DNA of 64,000 nt from assembly GCF_003313505.1 (NCBI RefSeq), contig NZ_QMHO01000002.1, positions 1 to 64,000 on the forward strand, given 5' to 3'. The notes under the pieces were generated by a model, which saw only the letters and a program-made list of their open reading frames with translations, was not told where the DNA came from and did no database searches. Below are positions 45,847 through 54,957 of the stretch, piece by piece. Origin of the DNA: Pedobacter nanyangensis. Its GTDB lineage: Bacteria > Bacteroidota > Bacteroidia > Sphingobacteriales > Sphingobacteriaceae. A program made the translations under genes and the position numbers. How positions within the stretch are numbered: position 1 is the first letter of the stretch; each line of letters opens with the position of its first letter.

Positions 45847-46554
45847 ATGATGACAGAGGAACGATATCGGTTAGACAATTTCAGCAAAATGTTGATTTCA
45901 GTGTTGGCGCATGACTTAAGACAGCCATTTTCAACACTTATCTTGGTTACTGATATGTTCAAAAATTCGGAATGTCCTTTATCCGACGAGGAACTGCGTA
46001 TTTTTTTTGGACATATACGTGATACCGCAGTAGAAAGTGTTAAATTGTTAGATGGCCTGGTTACCTGGATGAAATCTCAAAATGACACGTATGTTTATCA
46101 GGCGCAGCCGTGGTGTTTGCATGATTTGATCAACGAGGCCAATAATCTTTACGTTTATAATCAAGCGGGCAAAGGCCTTCATATTTCCAATGCTGTTCCT
46201 CAAAGGCAGCTGGTTTATGCCGACAGGGAGATGCTCCAATTTATTAACAGGAACATTTTAAGTAATGCAACAAAGTACTCGCCCTTGGGTGGAACTATTA
46301 AAATATCCAGCAGGGTCGAAAACAACTATATTACCGTAGCTTTTGAGGACCAAGGAATTGGAATTAGGGAAGATCAGCTTCAGGGGATATTCAATATTCA
46401 GGATACCAAAGCAACAAATCGCGATTATACCGGTGCTGGAATAGCCTTAAATATCTGCCAAAACATGATTCAGCAAGCCAACGGAAAGCTATGGGTAGAA
46501 TCAACCTACGGTAAAGGCACTATTTTTTATTATTCGCTACCACTTGAACCGTAG
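45847..46554 (+). CDS. Short soluble sensor histidine kinase
   Basis: A 235-aa kinase core without membrane helices, PAS domain or receiver. HisKA: SVLAHDLRQPFSTL, with phospho-acceptor His22. HATPase_c: N box NRNILSNATKYSP, G1 DQGIGI, G2 GAGIALNI, and a final GTIFYYSLPL. It looks complete although small; ATG 45847 or ATG 45850 could start it. With no sensor domain of its own it probably receives input from a partner, perhaps the small protein encoded just upstream. No response regulator gene is adjacent. Confidence 0.85.
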   Translation: MMTEERYRLDNFSKMLISVLAHDLRQPFSTLILVTDMFKNSECPLSDEELRIFFGHIRDTAVESVKLLDGLVTWMKSQNDTYVYQAQPWCLHDLINEANNLYVYNQAGKGLHISNAVPQRQLVYADREMLQFINRNILSNATKYSPLGGTIKISSRVENNYITVAFEDQGIGIREDQLQGIFNIQDTKATNRDYTGAGIALNICQNMIQQANGKLWVESTYGKGTIFYYSLPLEP

Positions 46555-46559
46555 CTGTA

Positions 46560-46930
46560 AATCAGCAAGTTGCTCGGGAGCACAATCGGAAAGATCTTTG
46601 AGTACTCCAAGTGATATTTGCAGGCCCCATTAGACCAGATTCGAGCAATGGCCAATCCTTATCGTAATGTTTCCAAGTGCTAAAGGTAATCCCTGCTGCC
46701 TGAAAGTTTGTTAAGCCCTAACTTGCTATTGGAAGCAGGCTTGCTATATTCATTCTCCTCGGGCAGTTCATCTCCAGTCAAACGGTTTAGCTAAAGATTT
46801 GTAACCTTGATATTGAGCTGATTGTTCCCCTGTTTAACGGCCGAGGTAAAGCTACCGGTTTTTACTTGTGGGGCATCATTTACTAACCTTGGGCCACATG
46901 GTTCAGCTCAGGTGGTCCCAAAATTGGCAC
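46560..46930 (-). pseudogene. Decayed glycosidase C-terminus (rhamnosidase/GH2-like)
   Basis: Minus-strand translation gives broken but recognisable glycosidase segments: TSAVKQGNNQLNIKVTNL, then a TAG where a Trp codon is expected, then LNRLTGDELPEENEYSK, and in another frame TFSTWKHYDKDWPLLESG and LMGPANITW. The pattern of NQLxIxVTNLWxNRLIGDE and TWKHYxKDxPLLxSGLxGP is typical of the C-terminal jelly-roll domain of large glycosidases such as GH106 rhamnosidases or GH2-type enzymes. Stops and frame changes make it a pseudogene. The upstream part of the gene is gone; it lies directly after the susD at 47012. Confidence 0.7.
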
Positions 46931-46973
46931 TTCTACAAATAGAACCACCTCGATAATGCTGCTAGCTACGGTT

Positions 46974-47007
46974 ATACAAAAGGTGGGCATTTGCCCACCT
47001 TTTGTAT
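46974..47007 (-). terminator. Terminator after susD (orphan pair)
   Basis: A perfect 16-bp inverted repeat (46974-46989 with 46992-47007) is centred on two T residues. It begins 5 bp after the stop of the minus-strand susD. GC-rich core arms (ggtgggca/tgcccacc) are flanked by A/T tracts. It separates susD from the decayed glycosidase remnant. Confidence 0.8.
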
Positions 47008-47011
47008 ATGC

Positions 47012-48481
47012 TTAAAAATCCTTGTTCTGTTTAATCAAAGGGTCCGAGTCGATAACCACTTGTGGAATAGGGAAAACCAAATGGATATCTCTAGCGTTTT
47101 TGCCTCTGGCAATAGCATTGGAAATAAATTTGCCCATCCTAATCAGGTCTGTCCTACGGTGACCCTCGTTATAAAATTCATGGCCCCGCTCAGCAAGGAT
47201 CAAGTCTCTCAATTGGTCTTTGGAAGTGATATCTACCAGTTTCAAATCCAGTAGGTTGGCCCTACGTCTTACAAGGTTGATGTTATCCAAGGCCTCTTGC
47301 GTTGGGCCTGAAATTTCATTTAATGCCTCGGCTCTGCTCAAATAGATGTCGGCCAGCCTGATTTCGGGAATATCATTGCCATGGGCAGCCCCGGCATTGT
47401 TTTGATCAGGCCAATATTTAACCGATCGGATGTTGTCGTTGCCCAGCAAGGATACCGTTTGGTTGGCATTGTTGATATAAACTGTCATAAACAGTTTTTT
47501 ACGTTTATCTCCCGTTTCAAAGGAGTTATAAAAAGTATCGTATATCCTAAACTCGTTAGGCCAGTTTAGCCAGGTGGATTTAAAGACAATGCCTGTTTCT
47601 GGCGATGATTTAAAGTTGTCTGGGAAGGAAACATTGCTCCAGCTATTTGCCGTAGCCCGATCTGTGGAGGCAATGGCGGGCCTTACCCAAATGTATTCAC
47701 TATTGTTTTCGTTCTCCACTTTAAACATATCCATATACTCACCAAATAAGGTATAGTTAAAAGTGGTTAAAAACGTTTGCGATAAAGTTGCCGCTTCGTT
47801 CCATTTTTTGGTGTTTAGGTAAAACTTAATTAAATAGCCCATTGCAGCGGCTTTGTGTGCCCTGTACCGTTCTGGCACATTGGCAGGCAGCGGTAAATCA
47901 GTGGTGGCTTCCTTAAGTTCCGTTTCAATAAAATTTTTAAGCGTGCCTTCATCTGCCCTCGGTAAATTAACCGCTTGGGTGGTTGAGGTTCTTAGCGGTA
48001 CCGTGCCAAAAAAGAGATATAATTTGTAATAGGAAATGGCTCTTAAAAAACGGGCCTCGGCAGTATAGCTTTTCTTTTCGGCATCAGTCAGCGCCGATCC
48101 GGCGATGTTTTCCAATACCATATTGGCATCTCTGATACATTGATAAGGCGGGTCCCAGTTTTGGATCAGGAAATCCATCGTGGGGTCCCAATTGAACTCG
48201 CGGTAGTTTCTGATGGTTGGCTCAACGCTATCGCCGCTTTGATTAAGAATATCGGTAGAAAACTCCTGTGGGCCCAACACATAAATAGAATTGTTGCTGT
48301 TCATGTTTGCCGCTTTGGCGTAGGCCTCGTACAGCAAAGAGGTCAAACCTTCCTTGGTTCTCAAATAATTTTCGGGTGCCAACTGCGAAAACACCTCTTC
48401 CTTGAGAAAATCTTTACAGGATGCAAGAGAAAGTACACAAAGACAGCAGGTTAAAATCAGGGATTGATATATCGTTCTCAT
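47012..48481 (-). CDS. SusD/RagB family lipoprotein of orphan pair
   Basis: A 489-aa lipoprotein (LSLASC, Cys22). SusD features are TAEARFLRAISYYKLYLFFG, EIRLADIYLSRAEALNEISG and AERGHEFYNEGHRRTDLIRM. It starts 3 bp after the stop of its SusC partner. The final residues are LIKQNKDF rather than the usual NPGY/NPGW ending, so the extreme C-terminus deviates slightly. No intact enzyme gene accompanies the pair. The substrate is unknown; the adjacent pseudogene hints at a plant- or rhamnose-type glycan. Confidence 0.93.
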   Translation of the reverse strand: MRTIYQSLILTCCLCVLSLASCKDFLKEEVFSQLAPENYLRTKEGLTSLLYEAYAKAANMNSNNSIYVLGPQEFSTDILNQSGDSVEPTIRNYREFNWDPTMDFLIQNWDPPYQCIRDANMVLENIAGSALTDAEKKSYTAEARFLRAISYYKLYLFFGTVPLRTSTTQAVNLPRADEGTLKNFIETELKEATTDLPLPANVPERYRAHKAAAMGYLIKFYLNTKKWNEAATLSQTFLTTFNYTLFGEYMDMFKVENENNSEYIWVRPAIASTDRATANSWSNVSFPDNFKSSPETGIVFKSTWLNWPNEFRIYDTFYNSFETGDKRKKLFMTVYINNANQTVSLLGNDNIRSVKYWPDQNNAGAAHGNDIPEIRLADIYLSRAEALNEISGPTQEALDNINLVRRRANLLDLKLVDITSKDQLRDLILAERGHEFYNEGHRRTDLIRMGKFISNAIARGKNARDIHLVFPIPQVVIDSDPLIKQNKDF

Positions 48482-48484
48482 GGT

Positions 48485-51400
48485 TTATAGATTTAAGTTA
48501 AGGCCAAACAAAAAGGTTCTTGCGGTAGGATAGGCGTTCCAGTCTATCCTTGCACCACCGCCACCAGGACTAATAGACGGATCATAGCCACTGTAGTTGG
48601 TAATCATGGCTAAATTTTGCCCGGCAACGTAAATATTGATGCCTTTGATGTAAGCAAAGTTTTTAAGGTTAAAACTATAGCCCAAGCGCACCGTGTTTAA
48701 CCTGATATAGCTGGCATCTTCTACGGTGTAGGTGTTTACCTGTTTGGTACCCTGTGTAGCGGTGTTAACAAACGACGGGTAAACGCTCGAAGGATTGCTT
48801 GGCGTCCAACGGTTCAACAGTGGTTCGGCCAACCTGTTTCTTTTTAAGTTGGCAGGAAAATAGGTGTCTACCAGGTTGTTGTTCAGCATATCTACACCAA
48901 AAACGCCATCCACAAAAATGTTGAGGTTAAAGTTTTTATACGTGAAATTGTTGGTAATGGAACTGTTGTATTTGGGGAATGAATTACCAATAATCACCCT
49001 ATCTTCGGCATTTACCGTTTTGTTGCCATCAATGTCCCTGTACCTGATGTCCCCAGGTTTTACATTATCGGTAGTCACCGCAAAATTGTCGCCAGTTTGC
49101 CATATCCCATCAACCTGATAGCCGAAAAAGGAATACATGGGCTGGCCTACCCTTAATATGCTAACATTGGTACTGGCCCCCGCACTTCCGCTGAAAATGT
49201 TGTTTAAACCTCCCAAATCAACCACTTTATTTGTTAGGTAGGAGAAGTTGAAGGTAGTTTCCCAATTGAATTTTCCAATAAGATTTTTAGTATTAACAAG
49301 AACTTCGATACCTGAGTTACGTACCCTGCCAATATTGGTCATACGTGTGGCAAAGCCTGTTGACCTAGAAATGGGCAAACTTAGCAACATGTCTTTCGTA
49401 TCCTTTACAAACCAATCAATACTGCCCGAAACCCGGCCCTTTGCCAAGCTATAATCTAAGCCAAAATTCAACTGTTCCGAGGTTTCCCATTTAAGGTCGG
49501 GGTTTGCAATACGGCTTGGCGTGGTGGTGGTTACCTGGCCATTGCCAATTACTGCTTTCCAACCAGCTCCCAAGGTCGACATCGACTGGTAGTTGCCAAT
49601 TTCCTGGTTGCCGGTGCGGCCCCAACTGGCACGAAGCTTAAGCGTAGTAAATAAATTCAGATCTTTGATAAACCGTTCTTCTTCCATTTTCCATCCCAAA
49701 GCAAAGGAAGGGAACATCCCGAACTTATTGTTGTCGCCAAACCTCGACGAACCATCAACCCGTAACGAAGCCGTTAATAGATACTTGTCCAATAACGTAT
49801 AGTTTACCCGGCCCAAGTACGACAATAAGCTGTTGGCCTGACGGCCGCTGGTTACAATATACTTGGTAGGATCGCCAAGCCCCATGTTGTCGGTACGCGT
49901 GGCGTCAGATGAAAAGCCACTACCTTGCGAGCTTTGGTCTTTATCTCCAAACTGTTGAGCAGTTATCCCAACTACGCCGCTTACGTCGTGTATGCGCCAT
50001 TTCTTTTTGTAGCTCACGGTAAATTCAGAAAGGAAACTGTTATCTGTTCCGGTTAAGATACTTGCAATACCACCATTGGCCCTGCCTTCTATGGTTTGTC
50101 TGTCCACGTAGGTATCTCTCCTTTGGTTAGAAATATCGGCACCAATGTTCAATTTAGCTTTAAAATCTTTCAGGAAAGTAAGCTCGCCATAAGCAGTGCC
50201 CAGGGTGCGGTATAAATTGGAGATAGAGGTTTTTCCATTGGCAATAGCCAAAGGATTATCGATATTCATGTCTGGCGATAGGGTATAAGTGCCCGTATTG
50301 GTATAAATGGGCAGGGTAGGATCATAAGCAATGGCCGCATAAATGATGCCCGCTCTCTCGTTCAAATCCATGCCGTTGGCTACATAATTATCCTTCACAA
50401 ATGATGTGGTTAAGTTAAAGCCCGCTTTAAAATTATTTTTGTTGTGCTCTAAGTTTAATCTGGCCGTATATCTTTTATTGGCAGAGTTGATTAAAATCCC
50501 ACGCTGATCTGAGTAGTTTAAGGATGCATAAAATTTGTTGAATTCGTCGCCGCCCGAAAAGGAAAGGTTGTGGTTTTGCAAGGGGGCATTTTTATGGTAC
50601 ATATTATCCAGCCAATTGGTGCCGCCGCTAAAGTTGTCCACAGTTTGGCTAGGGGTACCTGCGCCGGCCTGGATCAATTCGTTGATCACCGTTTGGTACT
50701 GCTGGGCATTTAAAAGGTGGATGTCACGCATCACGTTTTGTACGCCGAAATACACATCGTAATCTACTTTAAGCCCGCCAACTTTTCCCGCTTTGGTGGT
50801 AATGAGCACTACGCCGTTAGCGCCTCTAGAACCATAAATGGCTGTAGCAGAAGCATCTTTTAAAATTTCGATGGATTCGATGTCATTAGGGTTGATGGAG
50901 TTGAGTGGGTTTCGGGACGTACGCATGCCTGTAAAATTGGCACCTGTGCCGCTCACTGTAGCGGCATTATCTATCGGAAAGCCATCAATCACATATAATG
51001 GCGAATTTCCTGCATTTATTGATCCCATTCCGCGAACGTTTACAGAAATTCCACCCCCGGGCTCTCCACTATTTTGGATCACCTGTACGCCTGATACTTT
51101 GCCGGCAATCAGCTGATCGGCAGAGGTGTTAGCGCCTTTGTTGAAATCTTTGGCGGTGATTTTGCTAACAGCACCCGTAATGTCACTCTTTTTGGTGGTG
51201 CCGTAACCTACCACTACAATTTCGTCCATGGTTTTGCTGGTGCTTTTTAAATAAATAAGTAGGCTGTCTTGTACATTGCCAAAGCTTACTTTTTGTGGGG
51301 CATAGCCGATGTAGGAGATGTCAACGGATTTGTCTGCTGGGGCAACAGCGACGATGAATTTACCAAGCCGGTCCGTAATCACATTGTTGATGCTTGATTT

Positions 51401-51544
51401 TACATTGGCGCCTTCTATGGGTTTCAGGGTATTTTCGTCCAGAACATAGCCTTTTAGTTTTTGCTGTGCGCTCGCCTCGTTGGTAAAAGAGAAGAAAAAT
51501 AGGCATAGCAAAAAACAGGCAAGGGATAGCTTAGGTTTTCTCAT
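48485..51544 (-). CDS. SusC/RagA TonB-dependent transporter of orphan pair
   Basis: About 1019 aa from ATG 51544. The frame is open to 51667, but only ATG 51544 gives a proper signal peptide (LACFLLCLFFFSFTNEASAQ). A carboxypeptidase-regulatory-like domain follows, then the plug with DEIVVVGYGTTKKSDITGAV and the barrel ending LNLNL. There is no STN domain and no adjacent sigma factor, anti-sigma or hybrid regulator gene, so its control is unclear. It is translated just ahead of susD (3-bp gap). Confidence 0.95.
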   Translation of the reverse strand: MRKPKLSLACFLLCLFFFSFTNEASAQQKLKGYVLDENTLKPIEGANVKSSINNVITDRLGKFIVAVAPADKSVDISYIGYAPQKVSFGNVQDSLLIYLKSTSKTMDEIVVVGYGTTKKSDITGAVSKITAKDFNKGANTSADQLIAGKVSGVQVIQNSGEPGGGISVNVRGMGSINAGNSPLYVIDGFPIDNAATVSGTGANFTGMRTSRNPLNSINPNDIESIEILKDASATAIYGSRGANGVVLITTKAGKVGGLKVDYDVYFGVQNVMRDIHLLNAQQYQTVINELIQAGAGTPSQTVDNFSGGTNWLDNMYHKNAPLQNHNLSFSGGDEFNKFYASLNYSDQRGILINSANKRYTARLNLEHNKNNFKAGFNLTTSFVKDNYVANGMDLNERAGIIYAAIAYDPTLPIYTNTGTYTLSPDMNIDNPLAIANGKTSISNLYRTLGTAYGELTFLKDFKAKLNIGADISNQRRDTYVDRQTIEGRANGGIASILTGTDNSFLSEFTVSYKKKWRIHDVSGVVGITAQQFGDKDQSSQGSGFSSDATRTDNMGLGDPTKYIVTSGRQANSLLSYLGRVNYTLLDKYLLTASLRVDGSSRFGDNNKFGMFPSFALGWKMEEERFIKDLNLFTTLKLRASWGRTGNQEIGNYQSMSTLGAGWKAVIGNGQVTTTTPSRIANPDLKWETSEQLNFGLDYSLAKGRVSGSIDWFVKDTKDMLLSLPISRSTGFATRMTNIGRVRNSGIEVLVNTKNLIGKFNWETTFNFSYLTNKVVDLGGLNNIFSGSAGASTNVSILRVGQPMYSFFGYQVDGIWQTGDNFAVTTDNVKPGDIRYRDIDGNKTVNAEDRVIIGNSFPKYNSSITNNFTYKNFNLNIFVDGVFGVDMLNNNLVDTYFPANLKRNRLAEPLLNRWTPSNPSSVYPSFVNTATQGTKQVNTYTVEDASYIRLNTVRLGYSFNLKNFAYIKGINIYVAGQNLAMITNYSGYDPSISPGGGGARIDWNAYPTARTFLFGLNLNL

Positions 51545-52002
51545 GGTTCCTTTAAGTTGGTTGAATTGAATGGCTATTGAAACTTTGGAGCTATTATAAA
51601 AAGATGGTAAAGCGGGGTTGTGAACAAGGTGGGGGTAGGCTACATGCAAAGGCACGGCAAACGGCACTGCAACTTAGGGCAGTGCCTTGGATCTTAACAT
51701 TCATATCTGTTTCTAAATTGGTTAGTGTAACAAATATTGCTTGTTTAATGAAAAGAATTTTTCAAGAACTTAGCATATCTCTCTAGCATTTTATCATAAA
51801 AGCAGCGGAAGGCTTAATCAGATAGCGAGAGGCAAATGCGGTTTTTTACCTGTGCCCCAGGGTCGGCTGGTTCGTCGTCTTTAACTCGGCCAGGTATTTT
51901 AGGACATGGGCAAGATATACCTTATGGTGATGCTTTTTAAAGCTGTTGCCTATACCGAAACGACGTGGTATCCATGGGGTTTCAAAGAGAGAAAAATGGG
52001 AT
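51545..52002. other. Intergenic region upstream of the orphan susC
   Basis: About 460 bp without a credible gene. It contains an 8-bp GC-rich hairpin (51663-51670 with 51679-51686, ggcactgc/gcagtgcc) that may form in the susC leader, and it should hold the susC promoter. I recognise no riboswitch or operator. Confidence 0.4.
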
Positions 52003-52039
52003 ATAAAAAAAGCGGAGATGCCCTTTCGAACATCCCCGC
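52003..52039 (-). terminator. Intrinsic terminator of the PqiA-like operon
   Basis: Read on the minus strand, a 9-bp stem (52031-52039 with 52012-52020, one G-U pair) is followed by a run of seven T. It lies about 70 bp after the stop of the gene at 52111-53442. Confidence 0.82.
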
Positions 52040-52110
52040 CATCTAAATTAACGCTCTCGGCACAAATATAGTGACGATTCCGATTTGATTCGCCATTGAA
52101 AAGTAAAAAC

Positions 52111-53442
52111 TTATTTTACCGCCTCTTTTGGAGGGCAGGCCACGTTCTTCATCAGGTAAGAAAGTACAATGGTACAGGCCACATAGCCCGCAAAAATGAT
52201 AAATCCAGGTTGTAGCGACGTGTAGTTGACCGTGTTGGTGATCAAAGTATCGCTCTTGATGTTTAAATCAGAAAGTTGGCTTTGTAAAATGCCATTCAAG
52301 CCAATATAGGTCATTAAAATTCCCACAACCATTACATCGGCCATGTCCCATTTTGCTGCGCTAAAAGCCAGGTATCGAGTAATCTTGTTTTCGGAAACGG
52401 GCGGATGGCAAAGCAGGTGAATGCCCCTTGCCGTTATCCTTAAAATAGGCAGGGTAATCACAAAAAGTAAAATAAGGACCCCTACGGTAACTGAATCAGG
52501 CTTAGGTTGTTGGATTAAAACCTGTGCAGTGCCTAAAATACTTTTCGACTGGAAGAACAGTACCTGATTGCTGAAGGCAAGCTTTTCACCAAGTAAATGA
52601 AGCTCCAAACTGCTAAGTCGGGCATCTACTTCAATGATAGAGACGGTACATCCCACCATTAATAGCACCAAGGCAAATAATAGCGACATGACAAAAAGCG
52701 GGGTATGTAAATGTGATCGTTTAAGCAAGGGCAACCAGAGACATAGCACGGCAACAATGCATCCCAACATGGCATAGGCATAGTTATAGGTTACTTTTCT
52801 GATACTTTTCAAGCGATGCTCCAAATGACTGTTAAAACTTGAGATACTGTTCACTTCGTATTTTTTAAACAAGTAACGGGTCATTTTGCTGTGTGCCGTA
52901 GCGGTACTATCGTAAATCTGCTCGGCCAGTTCATTAAACTCGGTAGTGGCAATGCCTTTCAGTTTTTTTATAGCTCTAGGCGCATTGATGCGGTTCACAA
53001 TGGTACGGGCAAAAGAAGGAACTTGTGCATGAAGTTCTTTTGGCTCTACCAATTGCTTAAAGGCAAATTTTTTCAATTTGTCGCCCAAGCTTTTTTGTGG
53101 CTTGTCAAATTGAGCTACCACCTCATCAATCATACCGTGCAATTGTTTCTCAACCTCCTCCTGCAGGTCCTTCTTTTGCTCGTCAGTTATTTTAAAGCTT
53201 TTGATTTTACGGTTAACAATATTCGAAAGTTTATCCCGCCACAAATCAAGCGAAAATACCCCGAAAGTGATGTTGTTTGCAGTAGAATAATCTTCCTTAA
53301 GCCTTTCCTGCTGGGCTGAAAGTGTATAGAGCTGATAGCCAAAATAGCTTTCTGCAGCCAATAGCAGGCTCAGGCCCAAAATCAGCAGCAATTGAGTAAG
53401 GAATGGCTTTTTGGTTTTTGAGTGATGGGCAGTAGTTTTCAA
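52111..53442 (-). CDS. PqiA-like membrane protein, second of a tandem pair
   Basis: A 443-aa inner-membrane protein. A membrane helix near the N-terminus (about 16-38) is followed by a long charged, helix-rich region (about 45-215). Four or more hydrophobic helices follow (about 225-435). The segment AAKWDMADVMVVGILMTYIG resembles the WSMxDVFVVAxL region of paraquat-inducible protein A (PqiA). PqiA proteins act with MCE proteins in lipid or envelope maintenance, but no MCE gene is present. It overlaps its upstream paralogue by 4 bp, so the pair is probably translationally coupled. Confidence 0.6.
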   Translation of the reverse strand: MKTTAHHSKTKKPFLTQLLLILGLSLLLAAESYFGYQLYTLSAQQERLKEDYSTANNITFGVFSLDLWRDKLSNIVNRKIKSFKITDEQKKDLQEEVEKQLHGMIDEVVAQFDKPQKSLGDKLKKFAFKQLVEPKELHAQVPSFARTIVNRINAPRAIKKLKGIATTEFNELAEQIYDSTATAHSKMTRYLFKKYEVNSISSFNSHLEHRLKSIRKVTYNYAYAMLGCIVAVLCLWLPLLKRSHLHTPLFVMSLLFALVLLMVGCTVSIIEVDARLSSLELHLLGEKLAFSNQVLFFQSKSILGTAQVLIQQPKPDSVTVGVLILLFVITLPILRITARGIHLLCHPPVSENKITRYLAFSAAKWDMADVMVVGILMTYIGLNGILQSQLSDLNIKSDTLITNTVNYTSLQPGFIIFAGYVACTIVLSYLMKNVACPPKEAVK

Positions 53443-54860
53443 GGCTTTTTGTGGTTAAGATCATCAATAGTTATGGGTTCATCAGCATGATTGCCATTAT
53501 GCGGGCTAATGGATTTCAAAATCGTAGAAAGTACCAGGCCAAAAAGCACAAAGGCAATAAAGATGAGATAGCCGGGTTGTAATGCCGTATTGTGGGTAGA
53601 AATAATAGTAAGTGACTGTACGGGGATGTGTAAGCGGGCCAATTGTGCTTCCAATAAACCGTTTAGTCCAATATAGGCCATTAAAATGGCAATTACGATC
53701 ACATCGGCCATGCTCCATTTACCCGATTGAAAAGCAAAATATTTGATGAATCTGTTTTCGGCCAGTTTTTTCTTGCCAAGCAGGTGTATCCCAGTTGAGC
53801 TTAGCTTCATTACTGGAAATAAAATACTGAAAATCAGGATCAGGATCCCAACCAAAACGGAATCGATCGCTGTACCGCTAATCAAGATCATCACCACATC
53901 CAAAATGCTTTTGGACTGGAAAAACAGCACTTGGTCTCGAAAGGCGATATCTTGCCCCAGTAACGTAAAATCAATAGCCCCGATACGGGCATCTACTTCA
54001 ATCATTGCCGCAGTTAGGCCCACGGCCAGCAGGATAAAGGCCATGGCCAACGAGAGTATGAATAAGGTGGCATACAAGGGTTTTTGCCTGCGGAAAATGC
54101 CCCAGGCTGTTAAGAATATCACTATGCCAATTAACATGGCGGTACAATAGTTATAGGTGGCACGGTTAATGCTTTTAAGTTGGGCCTTAACTTTTTGATT
54201 AAAAGCGTTGGAGTTGGCAACGCCATAATGCTGGTAGGTTTTTTGCATCTTTTTGGCATTAACCGTTAGGGCACTGTCAATGGATTCGATCTCATCAATT
54301 TCGTCAAGCTTTTCCAGTGCCATGGCACTTAATTGCCTTTTAGCCTTTGGATTATCTATTTTGCCGATAATGGTGTGGGCAATGCCGGGTACCTTCTTTT
54401 TGAGCGTGTCAACGTCAATAAAATTCTTAACGGCAAACTTGGCAATCTTGCCCCGTAGCGACTTCTTTTTAGGTTTAGTGACCAAGTTCTCCGCCTTATC
54501 AATCAAGGCAGTTATTACTCCCTCAATTTCTTTCTGCAAAGCTTTTTTTTGAGCAGGGGTAAGCTCAAGATTTCTTGTTTGCCGTATAATAATGGTCTGG
54601 ATTTTATCTTGCCACTGGGAAATGGAAAACAAGCCTAGTGAAATGTTGTTCATCTCGGCATAATCACGTTTCAAAACCTGCTGTTTTTGTGACAGATGAT
54701 GCAATTGATAGCCAGAATAAGCTTGTGCAATAAGCACGGCCGAAAGTACCAAAATCAATACGATTTTAGGCAGGCCTAATTTGTTGGGAGTGCGTGTTGA
54801 ATGGTTAGTAGCCAAGGTGCCAGGGTTAATGTTCTGGCGTATAACGTGGAAACAGCGCAT
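53439..54860 (-). CDS. PqiA-like membrane protein, first of a tandem pair
   Basis: A 473-aa membrane protein paralogous along its length to the protein at 52111-53442, with the same N-terminal helix, long soluble insert (about 65-245) and C-terminal helices. The PqiA-like segment is QSGKWSMADVIVIAILMAYI. The conserved NNISLGLFSISQWQDKI/NNITFGVFSLDLWRDKL segment marks a domain shared by the pair and not known to me elsewhere. Function in the cell envelope is likely but unproven. No in-frame ATG other than 54860 precedes the conserved part. Confidence 0.6.
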   Translation of the reverse strand: MRCFHVIRQNINPGTLATNHSTRTPNKLGLPKIVLILVLSAVLIAQAYSGYQLHHLSQKQQVLKRDYAEMNNISLGLFSISQWQDKIQTIIIRQTRNLELTPAQKKALQKEIEGVITALIDKAENLVTKPKKKSLRGKIAKFAVKNFIDVDTLKKKVPGIAHTIIGKIDNPKAKRQLSAMALEKLDEIDEIESIDSALTVNAKKMQKTYQHYGVANSNAFNQKVKAQLKSINRATYNYCTAMLIGIVIFLTAWGIFRRQKPLYATLFILSLAMAFILLAVGLTAAMIEVDARIGAIDFTLLGQDIAFRDQVLFFQSKSILDVVMILISGTAIDSVLVGILILIFSILFPVMKLSSTGIHLLGKKKLAENRFIKYFAFQSGKWSMADVIVIAILMAYIGLNGLLEAQLARLHIPVQSLTIISTHNTALQPGYLIFIAFVLFGLVLSTILKSISPHNGNHADEPITIDDLNHKKP

Positions 54861-54934
54861 ATTGTTTGCTGGCCATTGGCTTTACTCCTGAAAAGATGCC
54901 ATTATTTCTTAAAAATTATTTAACAGTAATGAGC

Positions 54935-54942
54935 TATCTTTG
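54935..54942 (+). promoter_or_regulatory. -7 promoter element of the acyltransferase gene
   Basis: TATCTTTG fits the Bacteroidota -7 consensus TAnnTTTG exactly and lies 15 bp before the ATG at 54958. The -33 element is not clear. The implied leader is very short. Confidence 0.55.
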
Positions 54943-54957
54943 CCAAAAATAATATAG

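Noticed and set aside
46991..47254. 87-aa plus-strand open frame over the end of the orphan susD
   Set aside because: It is antisense to a well-supported SusD C-terminus and begins inside its terminator.
51577..51786. 69-aa plus-strand open frame upstream of the orphan susC
   Set aside because: It overlaps the susC leader and hairpin, has a poor composition and no supporting context.
53743..54150. 135-aa open frame antisense to a PqiA-like gene
   Set aside because: The minus-strand frame is supported by its paralogue, and the antisense product is low in complexity and has no start context.
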